Assembly (NCBI GenBank): GCA_949592205.1
Contig: CATIUR010000012.1
Coordinates: forward strand, 619,001 to 683,000
Origin: Helichrysum umbraculigerum
Lineage: Eukaryota; Streptophyta; Magnoliopsida; Asterales; Asteraceae
DNA length: 64,000 nt
Reading direction: 5' to 3'
The notes beneath the pieces were generated by a model. It ran no database searches, was not told the DNA's origin, and saw only the letters and a list, made by a program, of their open reading frames with translations. The translations under genes and the position numbers were made by a program. Positions 54,805 through 64,000 of this stretch are shown here, piece by piece; the stretch's first letter is position 1, and every line of letters begins with the position of its first letter.

Positions 54805-55173
54805 CGGAGCGGCTTTTCGAAGGATTAGAAACGTATTTCGAGATAAAATTTTGAAGCTTTTACGTTCGGTTTCGTAATTAGAAGCTACGGATTGCATATT
54901 AAATTGAATTGGCTTGAGTTTTTGAATCGAATTGATCAGTGTACGTTCCTGGAAGATTTTGCAGTAATTAATTCAGTGATTTTACGGATTAATTTGAAGA
55001 ATAAGTTTGTTCTTCATTCGGATTTTACGTATACATTCGGATTTGGTGTTTTTCAGCAATTCGACATTATTTCACTGTGATTCTTCTTGATTTAGACCGG
55101 ATTATCTTTTCTGCATTGATTACACTCAGTTTGCAGTTGGTTTCATCAAAATTGAACAAGTTTTGAGTGATTT
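54805..55173 (+). other. C2 leader, ended by the N2 insertion
   Basis: Non-coding leader after the PBS with no gag start visible. The sequence changes character at 55174, where the N2 LTR begins. Confidence 0.5.
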
Positions 55174-57636
55174 TGATGCGTCCTTTTACGGACGATCGGT
55201 GGATGCTTAAAAATTTATAGTTGCTGGGGTCTAAGTTTAACTTACTGATACTGAACCAAGGGTTAGTATATGATAAGTTGGACCTAGAGTCGTTCTTAAA
55301 GAGAAACTGAATTGAAACGGAGGTAATCCAATCAATCTTTCCTTTCTAGTAAAGGGTTTTAAAGGAGATGAGTTTTTGGTTCAGTTGACTGAGTAAACTA
55401 AATAAAGCGAATAAAATGTAATAAGATGTCAGATAATGCAAAGTAGTATTTGTTGTGAATTCGTTAGCTAATAATCGTGGGATGATGACTCTTACGGGAA
55501 AACGATTAACTAAATTGGGTTGCTTACAGGATTCATTAACTTATGGTATAACCAATGGATTCCTTATTAGTCGGTTATCAACTAATATGTCACGAGGAAC
55601 TAAGGTGTCATGATTCTGACCAGACTGACGATGCTCGACTCTCCACACTCTCCTGTGAGGGAGTCAGTGGCCCATATTATTGAACGTATTCGCTCGTGGG
55701 CGAAGGAATAGAGTAGCAAGTCCATAACATGTCTAGCCGTTCTTAATACCACAAAGATTATGAATCCATTAAACAACTAACTTAGAATTTGTGTCCGGAC
55801 TTGTTTAATCAATTTCTACCAATGAAACTTAAGCGTGATAAATGAGGGAAAGCATTTAGGTTTCTTGCATACCGTACTTTAGGTTTCATGGTTTTAGGAA
55901 AAAGTATCCATTTAAGCTGGATTTCAAACTTGCCTTTCTCAATACAATTAACAAATCCCTAGGTTTTCGTAAATGATCATTTAGCCTATAGCCTACCTAA
56001 TCTAATCTAATCTAAACTAAAACAACTAATTAAAATGCTGACGGCTTTTTACAGAAATTCAAACCCAGACCATGTCGGAAAATACTATGGTAGCTCACAT
56101 CGTATTTAATCGTTTACCGATGTTTCCGTTGTGAGTTTAATTGCTTCGCGATGTTTACATGATAAGTACAATGTGATTGGAAGTGTACAATACTCATGGC
56201 AAGTCCACGTAATCACATTGCATTTTATAATGCTTGCATGACTTTACAATTAAAAACATAGTTTTTACACAGATAACTATTGACCGAGTATTGAGGTTCG
56301 CGACTCCTCTTTACAAGGTTACAATCACGTTTGTCAATCGAAAGGCGAATGTAAGTTTTAGGTTTAAAATCACAAGATAAGTCCGTTCACAAAGTTTCCA
56401 ATTTTATATCGTCGATCCATAATACAACTACCTTCGGTCGTTACCGGCTTCCATATATTTGTACTATGCTCAAAAGCATTTCCAATACTATACCGCGTAA
56501 ACAGTCGAATAGGGGCCGTCGTATTATTTCACGACGTATTTAAAGTCATCCCACAATTATATATACTAACTACATCACAACAAATACAATAGTAATCTAC
56601 TCGCTAATCATGGTACAAACTAATTCTAGCATAATTAAAGCATACATATTTAATTAAGATAGAATAAGATAGAAAGAACCCGGATTAAAGTGCGAGAAGG
56701 AATAGACTTGAATTAATAAGCGTAACTCCAAGCGTACACCAAAGATTACAAAACGTTCCTTGCTTTCTTTCTACTCTAAACAAAGTGCTAAACTAATCTA
56801 ATACTAAATTTAAAGTAAGAAAGTAGAGTGAGAAAGTAAGAAAGTAATATGACTAGTGCATATATGGGACATCTTGAAATAAAGCCTTATGCCTCCTATT
56901 TATAGGAGATGTTTGGCTCACATTAGCATCAAGGGGTGCACATTAGCGCAATGTGGGTAAAAAGGTGACCAGGTACTGTACAACGCGGAAAGGTGGTGCA
57001 CCGGGTACTGTACAACGCGGAAAGTAGGCGCACCAGGTACGTGAATTAGCCAAAAAAGGAAAGTGAGACGGGGGGAAAGCAGGCCGGCGCCGCCCCACCT
57101 TTGGCCGGCGGCGGCTGGCAGCCACCCGCCCCGTTTCGCCGTCTTTTGCTTCGTTTCTTGATTCGTGCATTTTTTATTCGTTATGCGTCCGTTTGAGTCG
57201 ATTCTTTTTGCGTTGGATACGTAATTCAAAAACGAAGATTTTGACATAAGATAGCCACTGAGATGAGGTCCCTAACACCAGATATCGCGTACGAATCATT
57301 TGGATCTTCCGGCGGGCGTAGAATCTTCATTCTTTATCCGTTTTAGTTGATTCTTCTTCTGTTGGATTCATATTTTGAAAACGAACATCTTGGATAGAAT
57401 GGATGTTGGTGAAGGGTACTTTAGTCTTGAAATCTCGTTTTGATGCCTTGAATCTTCAAACGTGTGTGGAATCTTCGTTTTTCATCCGTATTGCATGATT
57501 TTTATCGTGCAATCTTGTTTTGACCACCTTGGCATAATGTAATTGATTTGAACCATATTTGAGTTCAAAATGCCAAGAATCGTTCCAGAATAAGAGAGAT
57601 ATCGGTAGTAAAAACGTGACTTTTTACGCGATATCA
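55174..57636 (-). repeat. N2 3' LTR (about 2463 bp)
   Basis: Minus-strand start TGATATCGCG at 57636, inferred end GGACGCATCA at 55174. It has a TATA box (TATAAATA on the minus strand, 56897-56904) inside the palindrome CCTATTTATAGG. The first kilobase is matched by N3 in opposite orientation. The left boundary rests on the TGAT...ATCA symmetry alone. Confidence 0.7.
56970..57040. repeat. Tandem motif in N2 LTR (GGTACTGTACAACGCGGAAAG)
   Basis: Two units of about 34 bases, each with GGTACTGTAC and a GGTGCACC or GGCGCACC half, just upstream of the TATA box in element orientation. N3 has the matching units at 61071-61150. Confidence 0.8.
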
Positions 57637-59182
57637 TGTATCCCACACTTAGAACTTTGCTTGTCCTCAAGCAAACTCGTGTTTCAACATGGTTAAAGAT
57701 AAGAAGATAATGAAATATTTTAAGACGGAACTCTTTACTAAAGGGGGTTTTGGAAAAATAAAGATATTTGATCTTTGAAAAAGCAAGGTTGTAATCTTTA
57801 GGAGCATGCTTTTGATCTTTGATCTTTGATACATGACTAGGCAATCCTCTCAAGGTGGTTACTCCAATCACTCAAAGTGTTTAGGGTTTCCTATTCTAGT
57901 ATTTATCAATCACTCAGAATGCCAGTCATGCATCGTTTATCGTCATAGGCTTGATCGAGAATCAAATCGTTACCTTTTGGGTGAGCGTGAAGTCGATCTA
58001 GCCACAATCATTCTGGGGGAGTGATGTAGGGTTTTGGAGTGAGGTGTTGGTGATGTGAGAGGGGGTTTTGTTGGGTTTTCTTTTTTTCTTTTTTTTTGTG
58101 AAGTTGGAAAGCTGAAGTTTTTGACTTTTTAGTACGATTGACGCCCTTTTTCTTTTGGTTCTTGGAAGGAGTCTTTTCTCCATTTGACTTTCTTTTCTTC
58201 GAGTTTTCTTGGGTAATTTTGACTTCGTATCCTTGTAGCTTTTCTTCTTTCATCTTTGAAACTCTTTATGAAGTTTGAGGGATGCTTTTGAGTAGGTATG
58301 GGATGACGTGTTTATTTTGGGGTGTATAGAAGGGTTCAAGAATGATGTGATTCGATCTCCTTTTTACTCACTAGTTTGGCTTCGAAATGCATTACATGAG
58401 CAAGTTCTGATTCTAAACGCATACCTCGGCACACTCAAGAATCGAAAAAAGTGAATCATTAAAAGTGAATACTTTTCATATGGCTCAAGATACCTCACGA
58501 ATCGAAAGTTGGTTTGTTGTGTGCTTAGTCATGCGATGCTCTTTATGGGATTTTCAAACCGGTTTTTCAAAGGAATTTATATTTTATTCGTCCTTATTTT
58601 CCAAAGCAATTCGTTCTTCGTCTAAAATTTTTCATTTTCAGCTTAATTTTGAAAAATTTTGTTTACTTTTTGGAGAAAGGCGGTCTTAAAGAGCAACGAT
58701 TCTAGAATCAAGAATATACCATCATCCATTCTACAGTAGTGCAACTACTGCTATCCCACACTTATAGGAACATCGTCCTCGATGTTATTCTAAGCTCTGA
58801 CTGGGGTAAAATCCCACACTTAGAATTTGAAACATCTAAGAAGCATTCTTTTAGCGGTGTGTATTGGGCTTGAATCCCACACTTAGTGATAAGCATGGTG
58901 GGTATGGCATATTTAAAATGAATGAAATAGAACGATATAGAAGTACTCCCCGGTAGTTGCAGTATTCCTTTGGATGCATCTGCCGGACTTTGTCTTCTTT
59001 GGTACATTCTTGATCAAGTCTTCTTGTGATTGGTCTCGTGAGTGTGAACACGTCGGATATACTATTCTTCGGTTGTCGATGCTTCCTTGCAAGCTGGAGC
59101 ATTCTTTGTATGATCCGAGTATGAAAGATAGTCGGAAATTTCATCACTTCTTGGAAAGTAAAATTGCAGAAATGTAAAAAAC
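57637..59182 (-). other. N2 3' non-coding region
   Basis: Contains the four AAGTGTGGGAT-type sites, a Lys/Thr-rich antisense frame over low-complexity sequence at 58030-58260 that I do not take as a gene, and segments similar to AT1 48400-48560. No coding sequence recognised. Confidence 0.65.
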
Positions 59183-59210
59183 ACGGGTTGCCTCCCGAGA
59201 AGCGCTCTTT
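59183..59210 (-). promoter_or_regulatory. Conserved non-coding block after the N2 ORF
   Basis: The minus strand reads AGAGCGCTTCTCGGGAGGC then AACCCGTG, 113 bases after the ORF stop. It corresponds to the AT1 block at 45914-45938, so an autonomous and a non-autonomous element share it despite unrelated upstream coding. Confidence 0.6.
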
Positions 59211-59322
59211 TAAAGTCGAGAGCTCGACTTAGTCCTTTTCTTCTTCAGATGATGCTTGATGCGTCTGTAGTGGTGGCGTGGTCACTGTGGTTTCTTGGTA
59301 GAGAGTATCGTGGTGGAAAGTA

Positions 59323-60472
59323 TTATAGGAATTGCTCTATCATGTCAGCAATGAGAGTTGGTGGGTTGGTGGATTCCATTCTGAAGCTTTTGAAGTGATC
59401 TGTGGCGAGTCGGTCGAGGATTGCCATTCCATAGCAGATGTATCGAACTGCCCTTGTGACTGGTCCGTTAGGGTCAATTCTAGTGCAGGTGTGAGTTCGA
59501 ACGATTTCACGCTGTGGGTGGTTTCTTCTAATCGAGGCGATTAAAGCCATGAATTCGGTTTTCACTTCTTCAAAATCATTAGCCAAAGGGTCTCCTCCGA
59601 AAGATCTAGTTGCTTGGCACACCTGTCTGATTAGTTGATGTTGCTCGCGGTTGAAAGGAAAATCCGAGTCGGTGAAGATGCAGATTAGCTTGCTGAATAT
59701 CTCGCGATATCCATTTCGATAGACGTCGAGTTCTACGTCTTCTTCTTGGTACATTCCGCGCAGCCGAGTTGTCACATAAGTGTCTAAATTGATTTGTGAC
59801 ATGTGCGGGATGAATCTCGGTACCTCACGAGTTTCCTCTTCATAGGCTGGCTCGTTTAGCTCATCAATTATTAGTTCAACGTGGTGCCCAATGGTGGAGT
59901 GAATGACGATCCTGCAGTTCTCTGAGGCTGTGAGGTGTTCTCCAGTTTCGATGAGATCTAGGAGAGTTCTAAGATCTCCCACCATTCTGATGTCGGCATA
60001 ACTTCTGGGGTTCCCGGTGGCTCTTTCTAGATTGGTTCTCATTGATGCAAGAATAGCTTTTTGACTTGATGAGTACGGAAAAGCTGATCCGGCTAAGGCA
60101 CAATATACTTTTTGGTATATTTGCCTTTGGTTTCCGTAGAATTCGATTTCTCCCATCGGGTAGTTGGGTCTTTCTCGCTGTCGAGCTTCTCTGGTGAGTT
60201 GTTCTTGAAGCAGATCAGAGAATGCTCGAATGTTTCTCCGAAGAGTGTTGGGCGGTGTTGTAGTCATCGGTTGACTCTTTGATGGCCTCTATGATAATTC
60301 GGACATCGGTGTATTCATCAATTAGCTCAATCATGTCTTGATGAGTATCTATCAGAGGAATTTCTAGTCTCTCAGTTGTGACGGCAGGGGAATTTGGTGG
60401 AGCAAGAGGAGTTTGTGGAATAGAGCGTTCATCAAGAGTGACGTTGACGTAATCATCGTCGCATTCGCTGTT
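59323..60472 (-). pseudogene. N2 ORF, same unknown family as the N1 ORF, 5'-truncated and frameshifted
   Basis: Two overlapping frames: an N-terminal part from 60472 to about 60250 (LDERSIPQTPLAPPNSPAV, then IPLIDTHQDMIELIDEYTDV and IIIEAIKESTDDY) and a main part of 314 codons from 60267 to 59323. Aligned with the N1 protein, the two parts are collinear, so a frameshift near 60250 separates them; the main part also has its own ATG. Conserved features: IPLxxTxQxxxxxI, FPYSSSQKAI, TGNPRSYAD, LRTLLDLIETGEHL, RIVIHSTIGHH, FPFNREQ and a final IADMIEQFL. No recognised domain, no cysteine or histidine cluster, no membrane segment; predicted mainly helical. The first residues are lost at the N3 junction, where the open frame runs on into LTR sequence that is not part of the gene. 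Confidence 0.75.
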
Positions 60473-60976
60473 TGATATCGCGTAAAAAGTCACGTTTTTT
60501 ACTACCGATATCTCTCTCATTCTGGAACGATTCTTGTCATTTTAATTCAAATATAGCACAAATCAGTAACATTAAGCCAAGATGGTCAAAACGAGGTTGC
60601 ACGATGAAAATCAAGCAAAACGGATGAAAAACGAAGATTCCACACACGTTTGAAGATTCAAGGCATCAAAACGAGATTTCAAGACTAAAATTCCCTTCAC
60701 CAACATCCATTCTATCCAAGATGTTTGTTTTCAAAATACGAATCCAACAGAAGAAGAATCAACTAAAACGGATAAAGAATGAAGATTCTACGCTCGCCGG
60801 AAGATCCAAATGATTCGTACGCAATATCTGGATCTAGGGACCTCATCTCAGGGCCTATCTTATGTCAAAATCTTCTTTTTTTAATTACGAATCCAACAAA
60901 AAAAGAATCGACGCAAACGGACGCATAACGAAGAAAATACGCACGAATCAAGAAACGAAGCGAAACGGGGCGGGTA

Positions 60977-61038
60977 GCCGCCGCCGGTTGCTACAGTGCC
61001 GCCACCGGCTGCTACAGTGCTGCCGCCGGCTACAGTGC
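60977..61038. repeat. GC-rich minisatellite in N3 LTR
   Basis: Three units of about 18-21 bases of the form GCCGCCGCCGGTTGCTACAGT with small changes. The N2 LTR has only a single GCCGGCGGCGGCTGGCAGCC-like unit at the same place, so the repeat expanded in one copy. Confidence 0.8.
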
Positions 61039-61070
61039 TCCCGTCTCGGTTTCCATTTTTGGCAAGTTTT

Positions 61071-61150
61071 GGTACCTGGTGCGCCTACTTTTCGTGTTGT
61101 ACAGTACCCGGTGCGCCTACTTTTCGTGTTGTACAGTACCCGGTGCACCC
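61071..61150. repeat. Tandem motif in N3 LTR upstream of TATA
   Basis: Two and a half copies of GGTGCGCCTACTTTTCGTGT followed by TGTACAGTACCC, the reverse-complement counterpart of 56970-57040. Confidence 0.8.
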
Positions 61151-61208
61151 TTTTGGCTACCTTTTTCTAATGTGCACCTCTTGATGCTAATGTGAGCCTA
61201 AACTCACC

Positions 61209-61216
61209 TATAAATA
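61209..61216 (+). promoter_or_regulatory. TATA box of N3 LTR
   Basis: TATAAATA within CCTATAAATAGG, followed about 50 bases later by a pyrimidine-rich stretch (TTTCTTTCTTTCTTTAC). Confidence 0.65.
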
Positions 61217-62636
61217 GGAGGCTTGGGTTCCATTTGCAAGACACACCATATGCACACACTTTAAGCATATTTCTTTCTTTCTTTACTTTCTCATTCTTTT
61301 GTATTACTTCAAGATTAGTATTAGGCTAGTTAGGAAGCTTGTTCAAGGTAGAACGAAAGTAAGAAACGCATTGTAATCTCCGGTGTATGCTCGGAATTGT
61401 GTCAATTAATTCAAGTCTACTTTCTCCCGCATTTAGTCCTGGTTCTTTCTATCCTTATCTGTAACACCCCCAAATTTAGTGATTTGTGGAAGCATACTTG
61501 GGTGTTACTAATCAATATACAAAGCACAAGATATACAGCAAACGACCTCTAAATGAGACGTTTTGTAAAATAGTTACATTCCATAAATTAATCGTTTGAA
61601 AACATATAGTTTTCTTTACAAAAATATGTAAGCCTAGAGTCCGCGTATGTGGCGGGAGATTCTATTACATAACCATAGCTACAAAAGATAATGCCAAAGA
61701 ATCTCCGTTAAATGCAGTTTGGAAATCATGCGACTCTAGCTAGTGATCCTGGAGTGATCCTACTCCGTAAGTGTACCTGAGAATACATGCTAAAAATGGT
61801 CAACCAAAAGGTTGGTGAATCTCACAGGTTTATCAGTAAATAATCAGTTTGAACACAAGATTTCATCAGTAGTGCCCGCAGGCGTATATCAAGTATTTGC
61901 AAATCCAGCAAAAGTAAAGTAATTAAGTTATACCGTTGCCATGAGGCTCATAATCGAAGCTTAACCCGTAAATAATCAGTTGCTCCCGTGACATGCTCGT
62001 AATTGAGCAAGCATAAGTAACGAAATAATAGTCGCCCGTTTATACAGAACGGTTCGTGGTAGCGCTACTACCCCGGGCGGGGAGGGTCATTTCCCTAATG
62101 GATCCATTAACTAGTGTTCGCGCTTAAGTCCATAACTAACGATATATGATGGAGAGACTTCTGTAAGTAGTAAACAACTCATGCAATTCCGTTTGGTATA
62201 GTAAACAGTTTTAGTACTTGTGTTCAAGAAAAGCAAGCAATGTATCTCACCCCGTATATAAACAGTAAAAGTGGGGCTGTAAGACTCACCTGAGCCTAGT
62301 AGTAAGCAGTTGAAAACTGTAAGTAGCGTGTAGGTTCTCCGAACCCGTAACCTTTAAATGCCTAAACATGTAAGGTTAAGTAAGTAGATGTCTCGCAAGA
62401 CCATCTAGGCTAGTTGTCCATACAACCCGTTGTCCAAATGTTGGTTCGTTATCGTTTGTAATAAAGTGTTCGGCCCGTTGGTGATTCGTTATGATTAAAG
62501 TTTTATCACTTATAACGCGATTTAGAGTGATTGCACTTGAAAAGTATGTTCTATTATGTTCGATAATTCGTATTGTATAAGTATTTGAAATTGTACAAGT
62601 TTGACACTTGGTGAGAAATGTGCTTATGGAATCTAA

Positions 62637-62705
62637 GTACGGGGGTCCGGGGGCAGCGCCCCTGGTTAGCGGGGTCCAAGGGGCGGCAGCCCCTGGCGGG
62701 GTCGA
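62637..62705. repeat. GC-rich hairpin cluster in G5 LTR
   Basis: Shorter relative of 3905-4005 in G2 (same start GTACGGGGGTCCGGGGGC). Local arms GGGGGC/GCCCC and AGGGGC/GCCCCT. Confidence 0.82.
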
Positions 62706-62851
62706 GCTGCCAGGTCAGCTTGGAAAATTTTTATTTCTACTATATTGCTTTGGTGAAAAACGCATCTGGGATCTGAATTTGGGTAAAATCGAGTGATAAA
62801 TTTCGAGTCTCGACACTTAGTAAAAATCTGTGTTTTTGAGGTTCTGGTTTG

Positions 62852-63117
62852 TGCGACGTTGGGTGCGACGTCGCAGATCCTGACTGCGACGTTGAGCATG
62901 ACGTCGCTATGTGCGACTTTCGCAATTTAATGCGACGTTGTACGTGGCGTCGCTATATGCGACGCTGTTGATTTCTGCGACGTAAGGGTTTGCGTCGCTA
63001 AGTGCGACGTTCGCAAGTCAATGCGACATTGGGGATGACGTCGCTATATGCGATGTTGTGAGGGTATTGCGACGTTTTTGACTACGTCGCAGAGAGCCCA
63101 GCGTCTCTGCGACGTTA
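62852..63117. repeat. Palindromic motif array in G5 LTR, core GCGACGTT/ACGTCGC
   Basis: Around fifteen CGACGT-type sites in both orientations. The core is nearest to that of G1 but usually with TT or TG after GCGACG. Confidence 0.9.
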
Positions 63118-63970
63118 CGGTCTGATCGGAGGTTGGTGGCCGGAAAATCAGTCGGAAAGCTTCCGTTTGGTCCAAATCTTTTACCCAACCCATTTTTGGA
63201 CATTTTAAGCATATATAAACTATAAAAACGTAAAAATAAGTAAAAACGGAGAGTTTCGGGTTTTGTCGGAAACTTACGAAATGGCGAAATGAAAATCCGG
63301 AAAGATGAAGTTGTAGATCGTAACGCGGTGGTTCTTTTATTCCAAAGGAGTGGTATGATTCGGCGTCGTTTCGTGATGTTATTTTGTGATTTTGTAAGGT
63401 GGTGGCGGTTTTGTTAATTGAGAGAAAAGGAAGAGAAGAAAGAGAAAGAGATGGAGAAAATGAGGAAAAAGAAAGGAGGTGGGAGGTTTAACCTCCCATT
63501 TTCAGCCTCCGTCTCCGTGCCCCGTGCGGCGTTCGTTTTCTCCGTTGTTTAAGCGTTAAATATTTATTTTTCGCGTAATTATTCATTTAAAAATACTAAT
63601 ATTTGTTAGATAATTTAATAACATCATTTTGTCAAATCTTTAACAGTTTGTTTATATTTGAATTTAAATTGCGCGTTTAATATTTTAATTGTGTTGACGT
63701 TTATTTGTACGATACATTACCTACTTGAAATGTATTCAAAACAATATTTGAAAAATGATCGTGTTATTAAACAAAATGTTTCACCAACGTCCGTAATGTT
63801 TGAATCGAATTACATTCGATTTAAATTGCGTACGATTTAATCAAATCGCATAATCGTATATATTCACCAATATATAATTTGTTACATTAATTAGCCTAAC
63901 ACAGAACTAATTACATGTATTTACAGAGGATTAGGCACTAATTACTAGTCCTAATTTGGCGGTTGTTACA

Positions 63971-64000
63971 TTCTCCCCCTGTTAAAAGAATTTCGTCCCG
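63971..64000 (-). other. G5 polypurine tract and end of its internal region
   Basis: The minus strand reads CGGGACGAAATTCTTTTAAC then AGGGGGAGAA up to the LTR. Same layout as G4 40979-41007. The G5 pol would start to the right of the window. Confidence 0.88.

Larger units (their letters stand above)
57637..60472 (-). mobile_element. N2: internal region of a non-autonomous Athila-related element, 5'-truncated
   Basis: Reading the minus strand: a partial ORF (60472-59323), a conserved GCGCT...GGGAGGCAACCC block, non-coding sequence with repeated AAGTGTGGGAT motifs (58870, 58812, 58745 and 57645) and the polypurine tract GAGGACAAGCAAAGTTCTAAG next to the LTR. There is no gag, RT or integrase. 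The 3' half resembles the AT1 3' region. The 5' end (PBS, ORF start) is replaced at 60473 by an inverted LTR of the same family. Confidence 0.78.
60473..61459 (+). repeat. N3: inverted, truncated LTR of the N2 family
   Basis: Starts TGATATCGCGTAAAAAGTC, the 5' end of the N2 LTR, in the opposite orientation and in the middle of the N2 ORF. It follows the N2 LTR for about 987 bases, including the TATA box (61209-61216), and is cut at 61459 by the G5 LTR. Most likely a second family member inserted into the N2 ORF. Confidence 0.75.
61460..63970 (-). repeat. G5: 3' LTR of a minus-strand Ty3/gypsy element (2511 bp)
   Basis: Plus-strand ends TGTAACACCCCC and GGCGGTTGTTACA. The sequence right of 63970 is the reverse complement of the G4-type polypurine tract (TTCTCCCCCTGTTA, then GAATTTCGTCCC), so the element body lies off-window to the right. 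It contains the GC-rich hairpins (62637-62705), a CGACGT array (62852-63117) and the conserved TGGGAGGT/ACCTCCCA hairpin (63480-63498). Confidence 0.9.

Noticed and set aside
57780..57830. Short direct repeat GATCTTTGATC
   Set aside because: Two or three chance copies in AT-rich sequence; no array and no conservation in AT1.
58008..58253. Lys-rich frames in N2
   Set aside because: They run over low-complexity T- or C-rich sequence in the 3' non-coding region, with no homologue in AT1.
60473..60520. N-terminal 15 residues of the open frame upstream of the N2 protein
   Set aside because: They are encoded by the inverted N3 LTR and are not part of the original protein.

Overview
This window is plant nuclear DNA, almost certainly from a eudicot. 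The best guess is Asteraceae, judged only from remembered similarity of the 1481-residue gag-pol protein and the LTR style, so it is a suggestion. At least 85% of the window is LTR retrotransposon. The only recognisable host gene is a 3' fragment of a sacsin-like gene ending in a RING finger.

Layout, with labels used in the entries. (1) 1-5394: G1, a minus-strand Ty3/gypsy element (gag, leader, 5' LTR 1642-3456) running off the left edge, inserted into an older related LTR (G2, 3457-5394). (2) 5395-12506: the host-like stretch, with a sacsin-like gene fragment of six exons (6126-10073, one 1-base frameshift), a MITE with a TTA target duplication (10598-11214), an AT-rich tandem duplication and a (TA)n tract. 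(3) 12507-51897: one 39-kb nested stack. G3 (minus-strand Ty3/gypsy, decayed) has target duplication ATGAG. Into its gag went N1 (18272-24912, non-autonomous, minus strand). Into its 5' LTR went AT1 (27217-51342, Athila-type, target duplication ATACA). Into AT1's reverse transcriptase went G4 (32974-43386, target duplication GAGGG). G4 is by far the youngest: its gag-pol is intact and its LTRs look identical except for one 67-bp indel. (4) 51898-55173: host flank, a broken minus-strand Ty1/copia gag region and the LTR, PBS and leader of a plus-strand copia element. (5) 55174-61459: N2, a minus-strand non-autonomous Athila-related element truncated at its 5' end by an inverted LTR of the same family (N3). 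(6) 61460-64000: 3' LTR of another minus-strand Ty3/gypsy element (G5) whose body lies to the right.

Three things stand out. First, N1 and N2 each carry, in place of gag-pol, a homologous reading frame of about 400 codons that I do not recognise; it aligns from end to end and looks like a protein family carried by non-autonomous Athila-type elements. Second, every large LTR family here has its own array of short near-palindromic motifs, with a different core sequence in each family (CGACGT, GCGACACAA, AAGTGACGC, ACCCGCCGGGT, CCATACGGCGTATGG, GTACCGTATACGGTAC), and the only large difference between the two G4 LTRs lies in such an array. Third, G4 has an extra 163-codon coiled-coil frame between its PBS and gag, and only the start of that frame survives in the related element G1.

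The working units are retrotransposon parts: tRNA-type primer binding sites (initiator-Met type in G1, G3, G4 and the copia LTR; Asp type in AT1 and N1), gag, protease, RT-RNase H, integrase, polypurine tracts and LTR promoters. G4 could supply its own proteins. AT1, G3, N1 and N2 could only be mobilised in trans, if at all.
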